The position numbers were made by a program, and so were the translations under genes. A model generated the notes under the pieces. The model was not told the origin of the DNA. It saw nothing but the letters and a program-made list of their open reading frames with translations, and searched no databases. Shown here in pieces: positions 20,336 through 32,037 of a stretch of DNA of 50,640 nucleotides. Numbering within the stretch: the stretch's first letter is position 1; every line of letters begins with the position of its first letter. This stretch comes from Chara braunii. Its lineage: Eukaryota; Streptophyta; Charophyceae; Charales; Characeae. The stretch is taken from positions 657,182 through 707,821 of the forward strand of contig BFEA01000321.1 of assembly GCA_003427395.1 (NCBI GenBank). Reading direction: 5' to 3'.

Positions 20336-20990
20336 GTCACTACAGCTGTATTTAGACTGAAAGGTAACCCAAATACAGCTATAATAACCGTACGTTGCAT
20401 TCGGGGGAAGAAGGTAAACGAACAGAATACCCAAGTTCAGATGCTTACGCCTGACAACGAGGCAAGATGTTTTTCTATTTTGTTGTCTTTTTTTTTACAA
20501 AAACAACGAGGCGAGATACTGTCCTATCATAATAAACCAAATCAGAATAACCTTCGAGGATCGACAAGACCATAAAAAGATGTAAGGGCAAGAGAGCTAA
20601 AACTGCGAGCGTACATCGAGCTGAATAACGGCAGCAACTGACGAAAGGAAGCCTCAATGAAAACCAGCTCTTCAACCGAACAAGCGCCAGCCACAGTTAA
20701 ATTGTGTTTGATCCGTATCCGTAAAAAAATTCGACTCTATTCAAAACGAAAACTGTACCAAAAACATCATCCTGTCAGAACAGGATACTCCCTCCTCTCC
20801 CTGTAAACATCGTGGAAGATGATAACACCGTTACCAAATCCAAATACCACAAACCCGTCATCATCACACGTTCGATTCCGCCGTCATCGCAGTTGCTCCC
20901 TACGGCGATCCCTATTGCTCAGGCGTCGACGTCGCTCGCCCTCACCCATACTTTTGCGTTCACAACTCGAGGAGACCCATCATCGTTTTC

Positions 20991-21028
20991 TTACTCAGAT
21001 GGCATGGAACGAATGATGTCAGAGTCAC
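20991..21028 (-). CDS. RPL30: RPL30 last exon encoding [11 protein letters not shown] and stop
   Basis: The acceptor is 'cgttttgcag' before 21028. It is 38 nt ending in TAA at 20993-20991. The DSDIIRSMP end is typical of eL30. Confidence 0.92.
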
Positions 21029-24000
21029 CTGCAAAACGCAAGCGACAAACGCACACAGCAAAAACCATGTCATGTCAATTTTGCAAGCAACAAACACGTC
21101 GTCATGATCTCAGCATGATCACTAAAAAACTACCGTTCTTCCGAATAGAACGCCCGGTCTGCGTTTAGCGGAACTTCCAGTACATATTATAATGTACCGG
21201 GCGTTGCATACGGGTGAAGACGGTAGTGAACTCACCAATGATTCCACATCACACTCGCTGATGAGAAAGAACACGGGAGCGGAGCAAAAGTCTGCCACTG
21301 TGATGATGATTCCATTTCGTCGCCGACCACGTTCTCTTGCGGATAAAGAGAGACCGTCGTAAGATCCTATCGCGGCAGCGAGACAGTGGTAGCTCGTTTT
21401 TTTACCCAGACCGAATAAAGAGAGCGAAATTAACAAATAAGATTGATTACACGTTGGACCAGCACCAACGAAGGGGCACCGACGATTCTACTCTCAAGAC
21501 GCCTGCGAGTACGCCGTCGTCCGCAACGTACAGAAGTGCGACCGTATTGTCCGTGAGATATATATCTAATCCATTGTCCGTGAGATATATATCTAATGCT
21601 TTCCCAACAGATTGAACCAGTAACAGTTCAGATCAGTTTCGTATCTGATCCACGATAATTCAAGAAGGACATGGGAGAGGACGACACGTCAACCATGGAC
21701 GATGTGAAAATTTCTTGCTTCAATTAACATCTGGAACACATCGCTAAAATCAACCTTTTCACCTCGATGCCACAACCACCAATCCGCAAATTCCATTCCA
21801 AGGACGACACGTCAACCACGGACGGTGTGAAAATCTCGTACTCCAATTACCATATCGAACATCCCTAAAAACGACCTTTACACCTCGACGCCACAGCCAC
21901 CAACCCGCAAATACCATTCCAAGGAGCACGTAAGAGCACACACACTAGGTACACTCTTTGTAACACCACCAAACTCGTTACTGCCCTAAAATAATTATGG
22001 AACGCGCCACGACCCTTTTCCCCATGCTCATCATTCGCATTAACCACCCCTTAAATTAAATACAATCCCGTGGCCCATCACGTGATCCGACCTTCCATAA
22101 CCTGGTGGGTGGTCAACACCCACACTAACACCATACCAGTTGCCGCCCTAAAATAATTATTGAGATGTTGCTTTGTGCCATCGCCCCCTTGAACTCCCCA
22201 TACTCATCGTTAGCAATCATCACGCATAGCACATGCACTACAACATCATGGACTACGACGTGATCAGACCTTTCATAACCTGATGGGCGGTCGACAACAC
22301 CAGACGCACGCAAGCACCACTTACCGGGATCTGTGATGCTGAGGCAGCAGACTCGGAAATACTTGCCACAAGCAGTCCCCAAGTCGACGTTATCTGCAAA
22401 ACACCAAAGCCAAACAACAATAACAAGTCCCCACGATTAGATCGAGTATAGAGGATAGAGATAGACGCAGCGACAGTAAGCAACAATAATGAGACTCGTG
22501 ATTAGACCAGAAATATAGAGGATAAACGACTACATGCTACTGTTGCGAGGGAAGTCCGACGATTTCAGACTCGAGAAACAGCGCATATCAACGAGATTAC
22601 AAATTGAGTTCGCGATTGAACAAAATGCACTGCTCTGAACCACACTTTTCTTGACGCGAGGCCAATCCGCCGACCTACAACAGGAATTCAAGGAAAGTCT
22701 ACATCAGTGGAATTGTAAAACTGCGAAGCTTCTGAGAGAAATGCAGAGACATGTTAGCTTGCTTGATATTGCATTACTCTGCTTCGCAATACGGCGACAT
22801 CATAACAGCCTCATGGTACTCGACCACTCGAGCCAATTAGATAAAAAATGGAAGCGCAGACATCAAAAGCCACAGCGTAAAAATAATTCCCAGATAGATA
22901 AATAGGAAAATACGTGGGTAGATAGAGAAGGCAAAACTTACTTCCGCTGTAGTGATGAACTCCGGTCTTGGACAGCATAGCATAATACTCAATCTCTGAC
23001 TTCCTCAGGGGCGGGCAGTTGTTCGAAATGATGACCAGCTTCGCTGAAGACCATCGGCATTGTCAAGGACGCAACCACTCATCGACACTCTTCGATCACA
23101 CTTATCGGCAGTCATTCAATCTCACAAGAACAACCCACTCACCTGTGTTCGCTGATTTCAATTTCCACACTTTCGCTTACCAAGTCCCAAGCAGACGGCA
23201 GGCATTTCAAAATCTGCTTCATCTGCTTTTCCCCATGCCATATCAACGATCCATCATTCGTTCTATCCACTCAAGCCCGCACAGGTGCTTCACTATCCGA
23301 GGCACCTACCTACTCTCTCCCAAACAGCATCCCATAACCCGCTTCACTCCTCCTGAACCCTAAAACATTCTTCACAGCCCCACAAGCACATACGTTGCCA
23401 ATCAACCACTCCCGGGTACCTCCATCTTTCGTCGACCAGACGACAAATTTCGGCAAGAAAAGAACGTCACCCCAGTGCATGCACGCTCCCGAACTCAACA
23501 CGCTGATACAGATATAGTGTTATAATACGACACTGGAACACATTTCATAGCGCACAACGATACATAGAACTTAACACAGCAACGACAAATACTTCTGTAA
23601 ATATATTTCAATCAATAAGCACATACTGTTACCTCAGTTTCACTCGCCTAAACCCCCATTCACATGCAGGTCGACCAGCGAATGCAAGATTCAAATCTTG
23701 GAAACCCGCTTGCAACCCGGGCGCTCTTGCACAGAATTCTCGTCGAGGTGACGACAACGGGGAACCCAACAAGCTTACGATTACGATGGACCGAACAATG
23801 ATCGCCGCCCAGCTCAGACAACGACCGTCGGGAGTCCGATATTCACAAACATTGAGGAAAAAATCTTCAAGACAGTCACGACGTTCGCAGCTTTAAACCT
23901 TTAGGGTTTGCGCACCGGATTTTATTCAACACCCCTATTCGCGACGCAGAAAAAGGATACCTTTCCCTCCCCTGAGAGACTTCAGTACGGTCTGGTAGCC

Positions 24001-24066
24001 GAGTGTGTACTTCCCGCTCTTCATGACGAGAGCCAGCCTGTTGTTGATGCTCTCGTGGACCTTCTT
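20991..24066 (-). CDS. RPL30: 60S ribosomal protein L30 (eL30), four coding exons recognised
   Basis: This is a component of the cytosolic large ribosomal subunit. Minus-strand exons 24066-23961, 23043-22942, 22393-22325 and 21028-20991 join in phase into about 104 residues ending at TAA. Hallmarks are [53 protein letters not shown] and [12 protein letters not shown]. Introns are 917, 548 and 1,296 nt, bounded by GT and AG; the first donor, GTATCC, is weak. The N-terminus needs one more exon: ATGATG at 24483-24478 followed by GTAAGG is the best candidate. Length and all conserved blocks fit a functional gene. Introns carry local duplications but exons are clean. Confidence 0.93.
21676..22305. 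repeat. Two successive tandem duplications inside an RPL30 intron
   Basis: A unit of about 126 bp ('gaggacgacacgtcaacca' to 'ccattcca') occurs at about 21677 and 21803. A unit of about 165 bp ('ccctaaaataattat' to 'cataacctg...ggtc') occurs at about 21983 and 22145. Both lie in the 1,296-nt intron. Confidence 0.8.
22325..22393 (-). CDS. RPL30: RPL30 exon encoding [20 protein letters not shown]
   Basis: The acceptor is 'ttttgcag' before 22393; the donor is GTAAGT from 22324. It is 69 nt and ends with the first base of the Gly codon in DPGDSD. Confidence 0.93.
22942..23043 (-). CDS. RPL30: RPL30 exon encoding [20 protein letters not shown]...HHYSG
   Basis: The acceptor is 'tcttcag' before 23043; the donor is GTAAGT from 22941. 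It is 102 nt with no stop. The last A plus AT from the next exon makes Asn. Confidence 0.93.
23961..24066 (-). CDS. RPL30: RPL30 exon encoding KKVHESINN...SLRGGK
   Basis: The acceptor is 'catgaacag' before 24066; the donor is GTATCC from 23960. It starts in phase 0 and ends one base into a codon, which is completed by CG in the next exon to give Ala. Confidence 0.88.
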
Positions 24067-24477
24067 CTGTTCATGTTGAACATCCAGCCCACGAAGAAAA
24101 CGCAAATGAGTCATACCCATCCCAACCGCAGACACCACTGTCATCCCGAAATAGCTCGTTACCATAACACAACCAACCTCCTACCGGTAGCCGGCGACAA
24201 CCGGCCAACACTCCATTTCGCTGAATCGAATCGATCAACGAACTTCACCAGCATCACAACAAAATATCGAACGCACGTCAAATCGACGCAGGAAACGAAC
24301 CAAGATAGACCGAAATGCTTGCACACGCCATCCCCCTTCCACATCTTCCATGATTGCCGCTCCTGCTCTTCGGCCCCCCGCTTTCTCGCTCCCTCCGCCG
24401 AATACACCTAACCTCCCATCCAATCCCACGAATCCTAGCTCCGCCTTCCCTCCGCGCTTCATTGCTTTCTTCCTTAC

Positions 24478-24483
24478 CATCAT
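24478..24483 (-). CDS. RPL30: Candidate first exon (start codon) of RPL30
   Basis: ATGATG is followed at once by GTAAGG, and splicing to 24066 would keep phase 0 and give MMKKVHES. First exons that carry little more than the start codon are common in ribosomal protein genes. Other upstream starts are possible. Confidence 0.35.
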
Positions 24484-24539
24484 GGGAACTGACCTTTAAC
24501 CCTATCACCCTCAAAGGGGATGATATCGCTCATTGACAA

Positions 24540-26740
24540 TATAATAACACCCTTCCACGTCCCTTCCCCATATATCCATCCCTTGTCTAAAATGTTCATA
24601 TCCATACTCAACTGTTTCCTGTCTTCCCTCTCTTTCCCCAACCACCACATCGTCCCATTTAGATAATTCCATATCGTCTAAATTCGTTCTTTCTTTATAT
24701 CTAATTAGGTGATATTATTAGAAAATCCCTTCTGCGGCGAAAAAACAACCCACCCATTTTCCTGGACATAAACAAATGACTCACACACCCCACAACTCTG
24801 CCCCGACATCCCTCACATGCAATCAAAATTTCGATTGGTCCATCCACCACCTAACCTTACACAATTCACCGGCCATTCATCCATCACCACGAACCCTACC
24901 CCTCCCCCATGCCGATTCTCTGCTTTTTTTCCCATATCGCTCCACCTTCACTCCGACATCCTCTCCCCTTCCTTTCCATAACATCGCACTTCTCTGAATC
25001 CCCTCCTGGACTTCATCGCCCTCCTCCATAACCGTTCGCTTTCATTTTAACTTTTACCCACCCTCACGTCCGGTATTCCCACTGGCAACCCTCTCCGGTC
25101 TTCTTGTACGACATGCCAAGTTCACCTGGTCGATTGTCTTACCGTTTCCACGACACCTCTCGCTTTACCCACCCTCCTCATATTCCTTACCACGCCACCT
25201 CTCTCTCCTCCACTTACTCCATTTCCCTCACACCACCTGTTCCCTGCCTGGATCCCATCGCCCATCCACCTTTCTCATTATTACGCTTCGCTACAGCCCC
25301 CGTCCATCTGCGAAAACAAGGTCGCACAATGCATCTCGACGTATACGTACCGGCTTCCTTGCGCTCACCATCTTGACGAATCGCTCCCTGCACTGTCAGA
25401 CGAGGAAAATCCTGCACGCCGACACCAGTCGGATCATCATATATCAGCACCGTAACTTCCAACAGCTCGTAGCTATTCTAATCAAGCAAGTGGTAATTAG
25501 GTCCGATTTCCGACGAGCATCGCTTACTCTACGTCGTACGATTCACTCGAAGATTCATTAACTTTCTGCTCCGTTTGGTCAAAATCACCACCGTCGCTTC
25601 TGTAGCCGGTTCACTGCACCAACTCCACGTCCCTGCATGCACGTAAAATCCTCAAAAGCAACTGAGCAAACACCGATTCTTCACGGGATGCGTGACGCTT
25701 TCCTGGTCCCCTGGAAGCCTTCCCATTTCGCCTGTGCTCTTCGCCTTCCCTCCACGTCAGGTTCTCCACGTCCTCTCCCTCTCCTCCCATCATCACCGTC
25801 TACTTCCATCAGACCACTGTCACAATCACCACTACACCCCTCTATCCGTCCGTGTGCAATTACGCACTTCTCTTCCCGCTTGCCTCCAAATATTCATAGC
25901 TCAACCATATATGTTTCTCGATGTCGGACGATACAGAGCGGACCGAGGATTCTCCTGGAAAGGTTTCAACTGCATAAAGTGTTTCCCTAATGGTAGCCTC
26001 ACCGACGAGCGAATGGCTGCTGTTGCAAAACCCTAGACACTCACGTTAACACCGTTCGGCACAGCTGATGAGACTTCTCTACAGCCCCAACTACCACTAG
26101 GCTTACACCTGGTGGTCAGTAGTCCCTTCTCAACAGCTTCCTAACATTCAAATCCAAGAAAACCATATCAGCATCACAGAGGTAGTAGATAGGCAACCCC
26201 AAGTAGGTTACAGTGATTGCCTTAACAAGTAGAAGAAGGCAGCCGGGACGTCGGAAAGACAAAAGTGATTACCATAACACAAAGCTTGCGATGCTGCGCG
26301 ACATTTGCTTACCAGGTATTGACGGCCGTGCAAGAGAACGAGCTTCAGAAGATGGTCCCGTCACGTCGAATTGTTGCGACCGCGTGTCCAACTGGCGACA
26401 CGCACGGAATGGCAGCGGCCAAGAGGAACATCTGCGACTCCCCCAACCCTCTTATCACAACGCTAGATGCCCATCCCGGCTTCCCTCGCAAAAAAGTAGG
26501 TTCTGGGCTGAAATGTATTTCGATGGAAGCCCTACCCGGAGGCCCTACCCGGAGGGCGCAGCAGCACACCCCGAAGATGCAGAGGACCAAATTATAGACC
26601 ATTTCGCGATTTATGTGTGTCATCCTTGCCCAGGGGCCGTTATAAACTCCTCTGTATGGCTCCAATTTTTTACCCACCAGTACTTGGCCCACCTCTGAAG
26701 TCCGAGGCTCGGCCCACACGTATGCCGACCCGCGCCGAGG
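24540..26740. other. C-rich segment without recognisable gene
   Basis: The plus strand is rich in C and T with little G, giving long but featureless ORFs on both strands. ORFs at 26213-26698 and 26265-26597 overlap in two frames and have no domain that I recognise. The region upstream of 24483 should hold the RPL30 promoter, but I see no defining element. Confidence 0.5.
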
Positions 26741-26871
26741 CTAGAGCCATTGGCAGCGCGCTCACTTCCACGACCTACTCATAGAAGAGAGGAAAAAAAC
26801 AAGGAGGAAAAAAAAACAAATCTTATAAAAATTTTAAAACAAAGAGAAAAGAAAAAGAAAGAAGCACCTCC

Positions 26872-27440
26872 GAGCCTGTTTTTGCCCACCCTGATTTTCA
26901 CTGCGCTCCGAGTTTTGCCGAGACTGGGTCCCACTCCATTTCTTTATGATACTCTCACGGGAAGAACAAAAATAGAAAAAAAAAAAAAAAAATTGTGGCC
27001 GTGAAAACGAAACAAAGCTCTGGGCGTGATTGCAACTGTACACATTCTCGGAAGTGTTAGTGCGAGTGTGCCCTCAGTGAGGGCATCTCAGCCCCGTGGC
27101 CAGGTTGTCAGATTCCATAAAAAAAAAAAAAAAAAAAAAANNNNNNNNNNNNNNNNNNNNNNNNNNNNNAAAAAAAAAAAAAAAAAGGCAGAAACACGGA
27201 TTCGGCCGTGAAAATGGCAAGATACATTTTCGTAAGTGTCAGTGTGATCAGGGTTACAATCCTTTGAGAGAACACAGCTCGAGCATATCACGGACTCAGA
27301 TTGTCAGATTCTAGAAAAAAAAAACAAGAAATAAAAAACGGAAACACGGATTCGGCCTTGAAAACGGCTGGATACATCAGTGTTACCATCATCTGAGGAA
27401 ACACAGCTAGAGCAGATCACGGATTCCGCCCTGCCTCGTT
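26872..27440. repeat. A-rich dispersed repeat cluster
   Basis: 26872-27090 resembles 157-380. It is followed by two copies of 'cggaaacacggattcggcc', at about 27187 and 27340, each linked to 'gaacacagctcgagcatatc'-like text and a poly-A run. This looks like retrosequences with A tails arranged in tandem. Confidence 0.6.
27141..27169. other. Assembly gap (run of N) inside poly-A
   Basis: 29 undetermined bases between A runs; the true length is unknown. Confidence 0.98.
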
Positions 27441-27722
27441 GGCATGGGACACATAACAAACAAAAGAGAAAAAAAAAAAAAAAAAAAACAAGTTTCAGAA
27501 TGTGACCGTCTTTGTTGTAAGATGCATTCAAGACCGTGAGCACGGCCTCCTAGACTACCCTGCCGACATCATTGCAGTACAAAAGGCCTTTTTTTTTTTC
27601 CTTTTTCTTTCGTGTATGGGCAAAAGAAAACTACGATTTTGGGGACATTGTCGCCCCTGTGTCCGACCCTCGAAAACTTCGGGTACTGGTCAGGACAACG
27701 TAATTTCCCAACACTGGGGGAG

Positions 27723-27737
27723 GTACTGGTGGTTTAA
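27723..27737. repeat. TTAA-associated terminal motif
   Basis: GTACTGGTGGTTTAA, the same motif as at 125-156, 30479 and 41070 (reverse complement). Confidence 0.7.
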
Positions 27738-27809
27738 GATTTGGAGCATCATTTGTGCTTGCTATGTCGTTTTAGATGGGCATTCATCATCGACCTTTGA
27801 AGACCAAGG

Positions 27810-29480
27810 TTGAAGACTCATGCACATTGGCAAGTGTTTTGCAGTGGTGATTCACAACCCTCCTATCGCGGCGATAATTGGTTTTTCATACATCCGGAGT
27901 TGGTCAGGGGAATCGACATGATGTCTTATGACGAGTTTTGTTTCTTTTGACAATATGCGGTTTGTCAACCTTTGAGCATGGAGCTCTAAAGCACCAGTAC
28001 ACAACATATATCAGCCCCGGGGTGTCAGCATGAAAACCACACCACTTTGGAGGCGGCCGATTTCTTTTTCAATGGCGGGCCTAGCCGAGCGGCGCCACCG
28101 AGTTTTGTATGTGGCGACAAAAACTTTCTGCAAGGTTAGGGCTGTGTACTAACAGCTTAAGATAACTCGTTGTTATAGATGTTCATGTGTTTATGTTTGG
28201 TTTTCACTTTGGCGCTATTAGGGTTTCTTAATATTACAAATATTTAGGTTATTGTGGGTAGCAAGGATGTCAGGCCGAATGTACGAAGGCCCCTAAGCTG
28301 ACCCCCGAACGTTTAGGCGTTCGGGTCCCCATACGGGGCCGGAACTTGAAGAGGTTCGGACCTCGCAAAAAACTATTTTGGCACCTAAATATTATTATTT
28401 TTTCATAAAAATTATTTTGTGAGTTCTTTGTGATGTAAAGTATCTCCCTCTTAATTTCAAAGTCATTCTGTTCAACCAAAAAAGAATGAAAAATCATCAA
28501 AGATGGTGGTGTCAAAACTTGCTTGCCCACTCACTAATTTGTTTTTTTTCTCTTTTCACTTTTTTTTTCCCTTTATTTCGAGGCATGAAAAAAATTATTA
28601 TTGTTTTCAAACTTTATTTGTAGATTCTCTATTATGTAAGATACACATATATAAATTTTCACAGCATTTGTCACAACCAAAATAAAATGAAAAATCACCA
28701 AAGATGGCGGTGTCAAAAACGTGCTCGCTCACTCAATAATTTCATTTTTGTTTTAATTTTTTAATTTTTATTATTATTATTTATTTTTAGTATTTGATTT
28801 TTATTTCAAATTTGGTAAAAAATTTGGATGTACGCGTCGAGAGGGGGTGCCGAACGCTCGGGTGTTCGACCCATCCCGAACGCCGATAACCTTGGTGGGT
28901 AGGATTTTTTTTGATATTTTTGGGGAATTTTTTATAGTTGTTTTCCTGTAGAATTTGTTTTTGTGTTTTATCAGCCTCCATAATTAAAAACAGTTGAGTT
29001 AGGTTAAAAAAAGAGGTAGGTTTCTAGGTTTTTACCTCATGTGTTTCGCTGAATAATTTTATTTTAATGATATTTTGAAGTTTTTTGTAGCGTATTTTTT
29101 ATAGGTAGGTATTTCAATTTTTTTGCTTTTCTAGTTATTTGTTGCAGGGGCGAGGCTTTGCCTCGAGTGCAGGGTTTGAGCAAAGTTGGTACATGAATCT
29201 GGAGGACAATTACAATGATTGATGTAAGCCTTAGGCACTAGGACCATTTATTGAAAAAAAAAAAGTGTTAAAAGAAAAAATTATGTTTCCGTTCCTGCAC
29301 AGGAGGGAGGGAGAGAGGGGCCGCAAAGTTCGCTAGTGCGAAATATGAATGAATCTTCCCGAACTTTCGAATCACGGGGGAGAGAGAGATACAAACACAG
29401 AGTGAGACGCAATGAGTTTACCATAGCGCTCCACGCAACTCACCATTTTTATTTTTATTTTTATTTTTCTCTCCCTATGT
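27810..29480. other. AT-rich stretch with hairpin and a local duplication
   Basis: CCCGAACG and CGTTCGGG form a perfect 8-bp hairpin at 28304-28325. A segment of about 76 bp ('aaccaaaa...gaaaaatcatcaaagatgg...cactca') occurs at about 28475 and 28675. No gene was recognised. Confidence 0.6.
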
Positions 29481-29491
29481 ATCTCTCTCTN

Positions 29492-29551
<60 letters not shown>

Positions 29552-29577
29552 NCTCTCTCTTTTTCTCTCTCTCTANC
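29470..29577. repeat. (CT)n microsatellite with three N positions
   Basis: Long CT run with undetermined bases at about 29491, 29552 and 29576. Confidence 0.95.
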
Positions 29578-29819
29578 TATTGGTGGATTTTTTAATCTCT
29601 TGATGGGATTTATTTGGTAATCCAAATAATTATAGGTATTTTTTTAGCAATGCATTGTATGCTAATTCAATTACACGATAAATAGGTCAAACACAGAAAA
29701 CTTGAAACTAAATGTCTGGAGGAGTTAAAAACGTTGTTACCAAGACAGAGAAAAAAATGATGTAGTTTGAACTACTTCATTGTTTATAACATGTTTAAAA
29801 CAATACCTTACTTGATCCC

Positions 29820-29880
29820 AAGAGGCTCAACTCTTGCGAGAGTCAACAGAAGACTCTAGCGAGCCTCTAGCGGCTCGCCT
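29820..29880. repeat. Nested inverted repeat
   Basis: AGAGGCTC pairs with GAGCCTCT, enclosing ACTCT and AGAGT arms. No gene is adjacent. Confidence 0.65.
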
Positions 29881-30270
29881 CAAAATTTGAATCAAATATA
29901 GGAACTACATCATCATACATACAATTCAGAGTTAGGTTTCATAGGGATAAATAAGCAAAAATTAGTTACACGCAAGGGAAATAACTATAGGGGGTACCAT
30001 GCCAAAGAAAAGTCATAGATCCCGTTATCAGAATTGTATTGTACGAACCCTTAAGGGAATCGACCTAAAACCGTTATATTCCGACATTGAGTGAGGTCTC
30101 AAATAATCAACATAATCTAAATTTTGATACAATACTCGATTGATCGGACCAGATTGTATTCGTATCTCAGTCAAGGAATACGTGAAAGTCTGCAACATCA
30201 CTCTCCACCAACTGTCTCGATGAATCTAAGATCGGATATGCGACGTTCAAAACCACATACTTGCTTACTT

Positions 30271-30322
<52 letters not shown>
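30271..30322. repeat. (CT)n(TATC)n microsatellite
   Basis: Same compound type as at 8685 and 42340. Confidence 0.95.
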
Positions 30323-30323
<1 letters not shown>

Positions 30324-30478
30324 CTCCGAAGTGGATAATGTTTTGTTTTTTTTTTCCAGTAAACTACCATTTTATTTTTATTTATTGTTTAAGTTGATTG
30401 TTACCGGTCATTTAGGATAACAGCCCCCGAAAAATACCCTCGTGAACGAGGCGTGTATCTTCTTTCAAGTTACGCCAA

Positions 30479-30503
30479 GTACTGGTGGCTTAGCCACCAG
30501 TAC
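30479..30503. repeat. Perfect inverted repeat of the TTAA-associated motif
   Basis: GTACTGGTGGC and GCCACCAGTAC flank TTA. These are two copies of the terminal motif joined head to head, as at 125-156. Confidence 0.85.
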
Positions 30504-30509
30504 CTCGCC

Positions 30510-32030
30510 CCGCTTGAAATCAATTTTACGATGGGTTACATGAAAGTCAAATGGAGGTCGCTCTGTCTCACCTATACTGTTGAGTTAAACCGCCACTTCC
30601 CTCGATGCAAAAAACTATAACATACGGTAGACCGCAATCGTCCAATGTTTATTGCGCGACTAGTTATTCACAGCATGTCGGATACCGGTCGGATTTGTCG
30701 TTGGAGAAGTGGGACCCGTGCATTTACTCCCATTCGAAATCCCGTGTTGACACAAGGCGTTCGAAGTGACCGTTGTGTTAGTTCTCCGTGAATTTCATTA
30801 TCGTTTTTCAAAAGGAAAAAATATATATATATTTTCGTTTTCGTGTATTTTTTTTTCCCTCTGTATGATTGTTTTGTTTTCACATATTTCCGGACGGGAA
30901 ATGAACACCTTCCATTCAGGCCAATATCACCACGGGAGAGCCGCGATAAGCCATCCCTATCGCCTTTGAGTTTTGAAAAACCACCGATTGATGATTATTG
31001 TTTGTGTATCTGTTACAATCATACATTGCACCCTATCACTGTCATGCTATGGCATCCTTTCACTATTGCCGACGTGTTCGTACAAGAGCACCCGGGGAAT
31101 TTCGTCGAATACTTGCACCGTTTCGAGATGGTGACCCTCGCTCGAAAGCGGGATCGGGTGGGAACGTTATAAGTTATTCCCACAAGCACTGCCCATCTCG
31201 TCGCTCTCTCTCTCTCTCTCCCCCCGCTCTCTTTATCTCTCTCTGACCTCATTGCGGATTACAAAATTGTCATCTATGTCTTCGTACGCAAACGAGACAA
31301 ACAATTGTCTGCAAGTTTCACCATTGTCGTTAGGGAAATGAGGGTGTGCAAACAAGGCAAAAGAAAAAATGAACAACAAACTACACACACAGGACGACAT
31401 AGACACACACACACTCGCAGACACACGCGTACACATACGCACACTCAAACGCAAATGCAAACGTACACTCGCATACACATATACACACATCTACGGTGAA
31501 GTGGACGAACACAAAGGTGTTAGACACAACTCCAAACGCGCAAGTGTGAGCCGACGATTGATGAAAAATGACGAGAAGTCATGAAACACAGACGAAGCAG
31601 AACGCACACATGCACACACGCTTAATGAAGAACAATTATGGTGGCGGGGGAATTGTCCGGCGGCAATGCCACCACCTGCGGTGGTGCACGGGCGGGGAGT
31701 GGCGGACGGGCAGCCCAATCGATGCTCGCTATGTGACCAGGCGAACGAAATCGTAGAGGACCCATAGGGACTATCGAAGAGAAAGGGCGTTTCCACAACC
31801 ATATATTCAAATGTAAAAAGATAACAAAAACAAAATTATATTACAAAATAAATTACCAAAACGGAAAAAAATGAACACAAAGCGAAATGTTTTGTTAAAT
31901 TTTCGGGGGAGGTATTTCGTTTCCGCTACCGTCGAAAATAATGAAAAAGGGTGGTCGTCGACCACTCATAGGACTGACCCAACCATTTCAAAGGCCCTGG
32001 TTGCAATGCATCGCCCTTCTGCCTCTCCGG
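30510..32030. other. No recognisable gene; CT and CA tracts
   Basis: CT run at 31200-31245 and CA-rich run at 31380-31495. Short ORFs lack family signatures. Confidence 0.5.
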
Positions 32031-32037
32031 CCTGAGC

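Noticed and set aside
26734-26775. tRNA-derived SINE head ('ggcagcgcgctcac')
   Set aside because: It resembles an A box only weakly and no B box follows.
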